A stretch of DNA of 5,408 nucleotides from Alphaproteobacteria bacterium (GTDB lineage Bacteria; Pseudomonadota; Alphaproteobacteria; Rickettsiales; VGDC01), in the NCBI GenBank assembly GCA_016869895.1, contig VGDC01000149.1, positions 1-5,408 on the forward strand, given 5' to 3'. Position numbers and translations under genes: made by a program. The notes beneath the pieces were generated by a model, which was not told where the DNA came from, did not search any database, and was given only the letters and a program-made list of their open reading frames with translations. Shown in pieces: positions 1-4,106 of the stretch (position 1 is its first letter; each line of letters begins with the position of its first letter).

Positions 1-12
1 GTTATCCCGCAT

Positions 13-21
13 TTATCCACA
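13..21 (+). promoter_or_regulatory. DnaA box, perfect consensus
   Basis: The sequence TTATCCACA matches the bacterial DnaA-box consensus (TTATNCACA) exactly. DnaA binds such 9-mers at replication origins and at some regulated promoters. A single 9-mer can occur by chance in a genome, so function rests on the adjacent near-match and the AT-rich surroundings. Confidence 0.5.
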
Positions 22-45
22 GACATATACACAATATCTATGTCT
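21..45. repeat. 7-bp inverted repeat
   Basis: AGACATA (21-27) and TATGTCT (39-45) are perfect reverse complements separated by 11 bases. The right arm runs directly into TATAAT (45-50), a perfect sigma-70 -10 hexamer, although no convincing -35 sits at the right distance. This could be an operator or a chance palindrome in AT-rich DNA. Confidence 0.3.
25..33 (+). promoter_or_regulatory. Possible second DnaA box (8 of 9)
   Basis: ATATACACA differs from TTATACACA only at the first base. It lies 12 bp after the start of the perfect box, in the same orientation, which puts both sites on nearly the same face of the helix. It overlaps the inverted repeat at 21-45, so an alternative reading is a hairpin or the operator of a different regulator. 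Confidence 0.3.
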
Positions 46-60
46 ATAATGCCAAAAGTA

Positions 61-93
61 CAACAATATGTCGTGGCGCGTCAATCATTGTTG
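61..93. repeat. 7-bp inverted repeat with 19-bp spacer
   Basis: CAACAAT (61-67) and ATTGTTG (87-93) are perfect reverse complements. The 19-base loop is long and no T-tract follows on either strand, so it does not look like a terminator. It lies between the DnaA-box segment and the htpG terminator. Function unknown. Confidence 0.25.
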
Positions 94-108
94 CATCGCC
101 CCGCAAAG

Positions 109-148
109 AAAAAACAGACGTACAACCGGCTCTGGCTGTACGTCTGTT
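109..148 (-). terminator. Rho-independent terminator of htpG
   Basis: The arms at 113-124 and 137-148 form a perfect 12-bp stem around a 12-base loop. Read on the minus strand, the stem is followed at once by six T residues (A109-A114 on the plus strand). This is the classical intrinsic terminator layout, starting about 18 bases after the htpG stop. The plus-strand side has no T-run, so termination should be directional, for htpG. Confidence 0.9.
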
Positions 149-166
149 AAGGGGTTTGCTATACGC

Positions 167-2080
167 TTATATAGCGTTCTTCAGTAATGCATTGAGGCGA
201 CGGGTAAAAGCATTGGGGTCTTGTAGCTCTTCACCCTCGATGATTCGCGCTTGGTCGAGCAACAGGAATGCCGTGTCCTCGATGGCGGATTCATCCGCTC
301 CGGCGGCCAATTTCTTCGCCATCCCAGCAATCACAGGATGGGTGGGGTTGATTTCCAGTATGCGCGCGGAGGAGCCGGGCAGCTGTTTGTGTTCCACCAA
401 GAAGCGTTCCATGCGCATGGACATCATGCCTTCGTCCACCGCAAGGCAGACGGGGCTTTCCGTGAGTTTTTCGGTGGCGCGCACGTCCTTCACCGCATCG
501 CCGTAAACTTTCTTGAGGCTGGCGACCAGCGCGTCCATATCGGCCTTAGGCGCTTCATCCTTCTTCTCTTGCGAATCTTCGGGCTTCTTGCCCTTCAAAT
601 CCGCCAGCTCTTCCCCGGAATTGAGCACGGAACGCAGCTGTTTGCCTTTATATTGCGTGGCGACCGTGACCCAGAAATCATCGACATGGTCGTGCAGAAG
701 GATGACTTCCACGCCGCTCTTCACGAAACCTTCGATCTGCGGGCTTTTGCGGAGCGCATCCACGCGGTCGCCCGTGAGGTAATAGATGTGTTGTTGGTCA
801 GGCTTCATGCGGGAGATATAGTCATCCAAGCTCGTCAACTCGCTGCCTTCGGTGGCGGTGGAAACAAAGCGGCAGACTTCTAGAAGCGGCTCTTTATTAT
901 ACACCGCATCGCAGAGGCCTTCTTTCAGCACGGGGCCGAAGTTCGTCCAGAATTTGGCGAAGGCTTCAGGGTCTTGCTTGCCTTTGCGTCCAAGCTCGGT
1001 CAGCACGCGCTTTGTGATGGAATTGCGGATTTCCGTCAGCAAGGGATTCGCTTGCAGCGTCTCGCGGCTGATGTTCAACGGCAAATCATCAGAATCGATG
1101 ATGCCGCGCAGGAAGCGGAGGTTGTGGGGAATGATGTCCACATTCTCATCAGTGATGAACACGCGCTTCACATACAGCTTCACGCGACGGCGGCGATCCG
1201 GATGGAAGAGGTCGAACGGACGCACGGAGGGCACGAAAAGGAGGTTGGTATAAGACAGTTTGCCCTCCACCTGATTATGCAGGGTGAGGAAGGGTTTATC
1301 CGCCGTGTGACCAACGTGATGATAAAATTCCTTATATTGCTCTTCGGTGATGTCTGCCTTCGGGCGCGTCCAGAGCGCCATGCCTTCATTGATGACCTCG
1401 GCGGCATCGTCACCCTCCCCCTGATATTCAATGGGGAAAGAGATATGGTCGGAATAGGTATTGACGATATGCGCCAGTGCGTGGCGGTCGGTGTATCGCT
1501 CTTCGCCTTTACGCAGGTGCAAGGTGATGGACGTGCCGCGCGGTGTGTCGGATGGCGCTTCGGCGATGGTGAACTCGCCCTCGCCCGCCGATTCCCAGAT
1601 GAACGCGTTGTCGCTGCCGGCCTTACGGGTGATGACGGTGACTTTCTCGGCCACCATGAAGGCGGAATAGAACCCCACACCGAATTGGCCGATGAGGGAG
1701 GCGTCTTTCTTGGAATCACCCGTGAGCGCGGAGAAGAACTCTTCCGTACCGGATTTGGCGATGGTGCCGAGGTGGTTCACCAGATCCGCCTCATCCATAC
1801 CGATGCCGGAATCGGTGACCGTCAGCGTATTCGCGGCTTTATCGGTCGTCAGGCGGATTTTCAAATCCGTCTCGCCATCCAGCAATTCGGGGGAGGTGAT
1901 GGCGGTATAACGCAATTTTTCGCAGGCATCCGAGGCATTCGACACTAATTCACGCAGGAAAATGTCTTTATTGGTGTATAAAGAATGGATGACCAGCTTC
2001 AATACCTTGCTGATCTCCGCATTGAAGGAATGGGTCTGGGCGTTGGATTGAACGGTGTCTTTCTTGGCGGTCTTAGCCAT
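167..2080 (-). CDS. htpG: Molecular chaperone HtpG (bacterial Hsp90)
   Basis: This is a complete 637-residue Hsp90-family chaperone, an ATP-driven cytosolic dimer that helps fold and remodel client proteins, particularly under stress. The N-terminal GHKL ATPase domain (about 1-235) shows the expected motifs: the general-base Glu at 44, NASDA at 48-52, DSGIGM at 90-95, the lid segment GTIAKSGT at 105-112 and GQFGVGFYSAF at 131-141. The middle domain carries the gamma-phosphate-sensing Arg (R339, in LPLNISRETLQ). A charged stretch (about 494-513) precedes the C-terminal dimerisation domain, which contains NPTHPVI at 579-584 and its neighbours. The length is normal for the family; the N-terminus is about ten residues longer than E. 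coli HtpG. The start is supported by AGGAG at 2088-2092, seven bases upstream of ATG. A heat-shock-like promoter lies upstream and a strong terminator downstream, so it is probably a single-gene unit. Confidence 0.98.
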   Translation of the reverse strand: MAKTAKKDTVQSNAQTHSFNAEISKVLKLVIHSLYTNKDIFLRELVSNASDACEKLRYTAITSPELLDGETDLKIRLTTDKAANTLTVTDSGIGMDEADLVNHLGTIAKSGTEEFFSALTGDSKKDASLIGQFGVGFYSAFMVAEKVTVITRKAGSDNAFIWESAGEGEFTIAEAPSDTPRGTSITLHLRKGEERYTDRHALAHIVNTYSDHISFPIEYQGEGDDAAEVINEGMALWTRPKADITEEQYKEFYHHVGHTADKPFLTLHNQVEGKLSYTNLLFVPSVRPFDLFHPDRRRRVKLYVKRVFITDENVDIIPHNLRFLRGIIDSDDLPLNISRETLQANPLLTEIRNSITKRVLTELGRKGKQDPEAFAKFWTNFGPVLKEGLCDAVYNKEPLLEVCRFVSTATEGSELTSLDDYISRMKPDQQHIYYLTGDRVDALRKSPQIEGFVKSGVEVILLHDHVDDFWVTVATQYKGKQLRSVLNSGEELADLKGKKPEDSQEKKDEAPKADMDALVASLKKVYGDAVKDVRATEKLTESPVCLAVDEGMMSMRMERFLVEHKQLPGSSARILEINPTHPVIAGMAKKLAAGADESAIEDTAFLLLDQARIIEGEELQDPNAFTRRLNALLKNAI

Positions 2081-2116
2081 GTTTAAGCTCCTGCGATGCG
2101 AATGAAGTTTGGAAGC

Positions 2117-2145
2117 ATATTGGGCTGCAGGCGCGTCACGTCAAG
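2117..2145 (-). promoter_or_regulatory. Heat-shock (sigma-32-like) promoter of htpG
   Basis: On the minus strand, CTTGAC (2145-2140, within CCCCTTGACG) is followed after 15 bases by CCCAATAT (2124-2117). This closely resembles the RpoH pattern CTTGAA ... CCCCATnT with allowed spacing. It also passes as a weak sigma-70 promoter (TTGACG, 16 bases, CAATAT). The start of transcription would fall near 2110, giving a leader of about 30 bases with the Shine-Dalgarno site near its 3' end. htpG is a classical RpoH-regulated gene, which fits. Confidence 0.65.
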
Positions 2146-2181
2146 GGGAGATGTGCTTTTTATCCGCGATGAAAAATGAAT

Positions 2182-2210
2182 TTGCCTATTATAGAGGGTG
2201 TTATTATAGT
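2182..2210 (+). promoter_or_regulatory. Sigma-70-like promoter for the ankyrin gene (and perhaps ccmDEF)
   Basis: TTGCCT (2182-2187, 4 of 6 to TTGACA) and TATAGT (2205-2210, 5 of 6 to TATAAT) are separated by the ideal 17 bases. Transcription would start near 2217 and leave a leader of about 43 bases before the ATG at 2260. The -10 lies inside the second copy of the ATTATAG repeat. Confidence 0.5.
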
Positions 2211-2224
2211 GGCGCACATTATAG
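2188..2224 (+). repeat. Three ATTATAG heptamers at exact 15-bp period
   Basis: Identical heptamers lie at 2188-2194, 2203-2209 and 2218-2224. The first sits between the -35 and -10 elements, the second forms most of the -10, and the third lies at the predicted transcription start. They could be alternative -10 elements, binding sites for a regulator, or chance. They also read in frame as Ile-Ile every five codons if translation began at 2176, but that start is not favoured. Confidence 0.5.
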
Positions 2225-2233
2225 CAATATTAA

Positions 2234-2252
2234 AGCAAGCACTTGCTGAGGA
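2234..2252 (+). promoter_or_regulatory. Ribosome binding site with adjoining inverted repeat
   Basis: GAGGA (2248-2252) stands seven bases before the ATG at 2260, and this decides the start of the ankyrin gene. Immediately upstream, AGCAAG (2234-2239) and CTTGCT (2242-2247) are perfect inverted repeats separated by two bases. As RNA this would be a short hairpin of about five pairs abutting the Shine-Dalgarno site; as DNA it is a compact palindrome just downstream of the predicted promoter. Confidence 0.45.
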
Positions 2253-2259
2253 ATACACT

Positions 2260-3468
2260 ATGCCTATCCAGAGCCGCGCCCTGCCCTTTGCCGTTGCCAG
2301 CTGCATTTTCGCGTTGCTGACCAGCACGGCTTATGCTGCACCTGCCGCAGCGCCTGCCGCTGAAGCACAACTGACCAAGGAAGAGAAAGCGGCTGCCAAG
2401 CAGGACGGCAAGACCGACGAAAAACTGGCCGAGCCTTCCGCCGCACTGGAAATCCCCACCCCTTCGACCGAGAGCAGCATCCATCGCTCCGGCATCATCC
2501 AGACTCCCGCGGCTTATAAGAAGCTGAACGCGGATTTGACCTATTATTCCAATCTCGGCACGCCTGAAAAAGTCAAGGAAGCACTTTGGCTTGGCGCGAA
2601 CCCGAATGCCCGCTCCAGCGACGGTTGGCCGGCTATCTCCTATGCCGCATCCAGAAACGCCAAGGAAAGCATGCCCATCGTGGTGCTGCTGGTGGACGCA
2701 GGTGCGGATATGAACATCCGCGACCCCAAAGGGGAAACGCCGCTGATGAACGCCATCACCAACAATAACCTGCCGCTGGTGCAGTTCCTCGTGGAGCGCG
2801 GGGCGGATTTCCGCGCGGTGAACACCAAAGGCCGCACAGTGCTGGCCTTTGCTGAATATTTCGGTAACCGCGACATTATTAATTTCATCAAGGAAACCAT
2901 CCGCATCGAAGAAGAGAAGATCCGCGAGGGCAAGAGCCGCCGCCGCTTCTATCGCATGCTGGATGACTTCATCTTCTATAACTGCGCGAACCAGTACATC
3001 GCCTATAACCAGCAGACGGATTTCTATAAGAAGGACGAGGAGGAGAAAGCGCGCCAGCTGGGTGAACAGGCGGTGGCGAAAATCCTCAATGCCCGCGTGG
3101 AGCTGGAACACAACTTCGGTCTGCCGAATGGACACACCGAATCCATCGCCAAGAACACGCAGGTGATGATTCTGAACGAATTGGAAGCGCTTATCTCCAA
3201 CCGTAATCGCCGCAAGCTTGGCATCGGCGAAACCGCAGACATCGATAAACGCTGCAAAGCGATTCTGAACGTCTGGCGCAGCAACTTCGAGGGCTATGAA
3301 ACGACTGCATCGCGCGCAGAATTCGCAGAACCCGCAATGACTCAGCCGACTCCGCCGCCGCCCGCGCCGGAGGTGCCGGAATTGCAGGCTCCCGCCCCCG
3401 CGATTCTGCCGGATCATCTGAAGTCTGCGCCGATTCCTGCTGAAAACCCCTTGCCAGCCAAGCGGTAA
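2260..3468 (+). CDS. Exported ankyrin-repeat protein, function unknown
   Basis: This is a 402-residue protein. Residues 1-26 form a clear Sec signal peptide (basic start, hydrophobic core, cleavage expected after AYA at 24-26), so the protein is probably periplasmic. There is no lipobox. An Ala/Lys-rich linker follows (27-75). About four ankyrin repeats cover 91-211; landmarks are LGANPNARSSDG, DAGADMNIRDPKGETPL and ERGADFRAVNTKG. Residues 212-345 are charged, probably helical and not recognisable as a known domain; they contain a basic patch (225-232) and the only two cysteines of the mature protein (C242, C332). The tail (362-402) is rich in proline. The ATG at 2260 is preferred to the in-frame ATG at 2176, which would add 28 residues ahead of the signal peptide, overlap the promoter and lack a good ribosome site. 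It is the first gene before ccmDEF, with a 49-bp gap. Ankyrin repeats bind proteins; the partner cannot be read from the sequence. A known parallel is periplasmic AnkB of Pseudomonas aeruginosa, encoded beside catalase katB. Confidence 0.9.
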   Translation: MPIQSRALPFAVASCIFALLTSTAYAAPAAAPAAEAQLTKEEKAAAKQDGKTDEKLAEPSAALEIPTPSTESSIHRSGIIQTPAAYKKLNADLTYYSNLGTPEKVKEALWLGANPNARSSDGWPAISYAASRNAKESMPIVVLLVDAGADMNIRDPKGETPLMNAITNNNLPLVQFLVERGADFRAVNTKGRTVLAFAEYFGNRDIINFIKETIRIEEEKIREGKSRRRFYRMLDDFIFYNCANQYIAYNQQTDFYKKDEEEKARQLGEQAVAKILNARVELEHNFGLPNGHTESIAKNTQVMILNELEALISNRNRRKLGIGETADIDKRCKAILNVWRSNFEGYETTASRAEFAEPAMTQPTPPPPAPEVPELQAPAPAILPDHLKSAPIPAENPLPAKR

Positions 3469-3517
3469 TCAGGATAGGTTCTGCACGGATTGTGCTTAAC
3501 CTTAAGGAATTCCGCTT
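3469..3517 (+). other. Short intergenic gap, no terminator seen
   Basis: These 49 bases separate the ankyrin gene from ccmD. There is no GC-rich hairpin followed by T residues, and no convincing -35/-10 pair. A weak 4-bp hairpin (GCAC 3483-3486 with GTGC 3492-3495) and the palindrome CCTTAAGG (3500-3507) are the only structures. Read-through from the ankyrin gene into ccmDEF is therefore plausible. Confidence 0.5.
3504..3508 (+). promoter_or_regulatory. Ribosome binding site of ccmD
   Basis: AAGGA lies nine bases before a GTG (3518) and twelve before the adjacent ATG (3521). Spacing favours GTG and codon preference favours ATG, so the start is uncertain by one residue. The site overlaps the 8-bp palindrome CCTTAAGG (3500-3507). 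Confidence 0.6.
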
Positions 3518-3700
3518 GTGATGGATGCGTTTCTGGCAGAGACCGCCGCTTTCCTGCATATGGAAGGCTATGGCGCGTATATCTGGCCGTGTTATGGGCT
3601 GGCTATCGCCATTTTCATTGCCCTGACGGTTTGGGCGCGCCAGAAGCTACGCGAAGCGCAACGCACCCTGAAACAGCTGCAGGGCGGCCATGACGCCTAA
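3518..3700 (+). CDS. ccmD: Haem exporter / cytochrome c maturation protein CcmD
   Basis: This is a small membrane protein of 60 residues (59 if the ATG at 3521 is used). CcmD works with the CcmABC complex and is needed to release haem-loaded CcmE for cytochrome c maturation. The conserved segment MEGYGAYIWPCYG (14-26, ATG numbering) leads into one transmembrane helix (about 21-38), followed by a charged, probably helical cytoplasmic tail (WARQKLREAQRTLKQLQ). This is the usual CcmD layout and size. The family is poorly conserved, so identification leans on the motif plus position next to ccmE. The last 11 bases overlap the start of ccmE, suggesting translational coupling. A cysteine (C24) stands where alanine is common in related proteins. 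Confidence 0.88.
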   Translation: MMDAFLAETAAFLHMEGYGAYIWPCYGLAIAIFIALTVWARQKLREAQRTLKQLQGGHDA

Positions 3701-4106
3701 ACGCCAACGGATGTGGTTTGCAATTTTCGCTGTCGGCTTTCTTGTGGCGGCGGTGCTGCTCATCATGAATGCCTTCCGCGATAACCTCGTCTTTTTCTTC
3801 ACGCCAACGGATGTCGCCAGCAAAAAACCCGCTGCAACGGAGTATTTCCGGCTGGGTGGCATGGTCGAAAAAGGCAGTGTGCAGCAAGAGGGCGAAACCC
3901 TGCGCTTCACCGTCACCGATTACACCGAAAGCCTAGACGTCAGCTATAACGGCCTGCCCCCCACCCTCTTCCGCGAAGGGCAAGGGGTGGTAGCGGAAGG
4001 GCACTTGAAGGATGGGCGTTTCATAGCCACGAAACTGCTGGCGAAGCACGACGAGAATTATATGCCACCCGAAGTGGCAAAAGCCATCAAGGATAAGAAT
4101 CCATGA
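3690..4106 (+). CDS. ccmE: Periplasmic haem chaperone CcmE
   Basis: This 138-residue protein receives haem from CcmC, carries it covalently, and hands it to CcmF for attachment to apocytochromes c. Residues 8-28 form an N-terminal membrane anchor, followed by the periplasmic beta-barrel (OB-fold) domain with DNLVFFFTPTDV (31-42) and RLGGMVEKGSV (54-64). The haem-binding signature is intact: H120 is the covalent attachment histidine and Y124 the axial ligand, in the segment LAKHDENYMPP (equivalent to H130 and Y134 of E. coli). The length is close to the family norm. The start overlaps the ccmD end by 11 bases and has only a modest ribosome site (AGGG at 3681-3684). Its stop overlaps the ccmF start in an ATGA junction. 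Confidence 0.97.
   Translation: MTPKRQRMWFAIFAVGFLVAAVLLIMNAFRDNLVFFFTPTDVASKKPAATEYFRLGGMVEKGSVQQEGETLRFTVTDYTESLDVSYNGLPPTLFREGQGVVAEGHLKDGRFIATKLLAKHDENYMPPEVAKAIKDKNP
3701..3814 (+). repeat. 14-bp direct repeat inside ccmE, 100 bp apart
   Basis: ACGCCAACGGATGT occurs at 3701-3714 and 3801-3814, exactly 100 bp apart. The two copies are read in different frames (KRQRM versus TPTDV), so protein similarity does not explain it. It is probably coincidence; no duplication extends beyond the 14 bases. Confidence 0.4.

Larger units (their letters stand above)
1..60. other. AT-rich non-coding segment with DnaA-box-like sites
   Basis: This is an AT-rich stretch at the window edge, in contrast to the GC-rich genes. 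It contains one perfect DnaA box (13-21), a near-match (25-33) and a weak one (2-10), all in the same orientation at 11-12 bp steps. It also holds a 7-bp inverted repeat and a TATAAT hexamer (45-50). No ORF is evident. It could be the edge of an origin, a DnaA-regulated promoter for a gene left of the window, or simply AT-rich intergenic DNA. The window cut prevents a decision. Confidence 0.45.

Noticed and set aside
974..1948. Long plus-strand reading frame (324 codons) opposite htpG
   Set aside because: It lies wholly inside the coding region of a clear, complete htpG. The translation shows no recognisable domain. Long antisense frames are common opposite GC-rich genes.
2160..2168. DnaA-box-like TTATCCGCG in the divergent promoter region
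   Set aside because: It matches the consensus at only seven of nine positions and has no neighbouring boxes.
2176..2259. Upstream in-frame ATG start for the ankyrin gene, adding 28 residues
   Set aside because: It has no good ribosome site, overlaps the best promoter, and would put extra residues before a well-formed signal peptide. The ATG at 2260 has GAGGA at seven bases.
2230..3417. Long minus-strand reading frame (395 codons) opposite the ankyrin gene
   Set aside because: The translation is low-complexity and rich in Arg, Phe and Gly, while the plus strand has a signal peptide, ankyrin repeats and a good ribosome site. It is an antisense shadow.
3490..3693. Alternative reading frame over ccmD starting near 3490
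   Set aside because: It is a different frame from the CcmD frame, which has the family motif, a transmembrane helix, a ribosome site and the overlap with ccmE.
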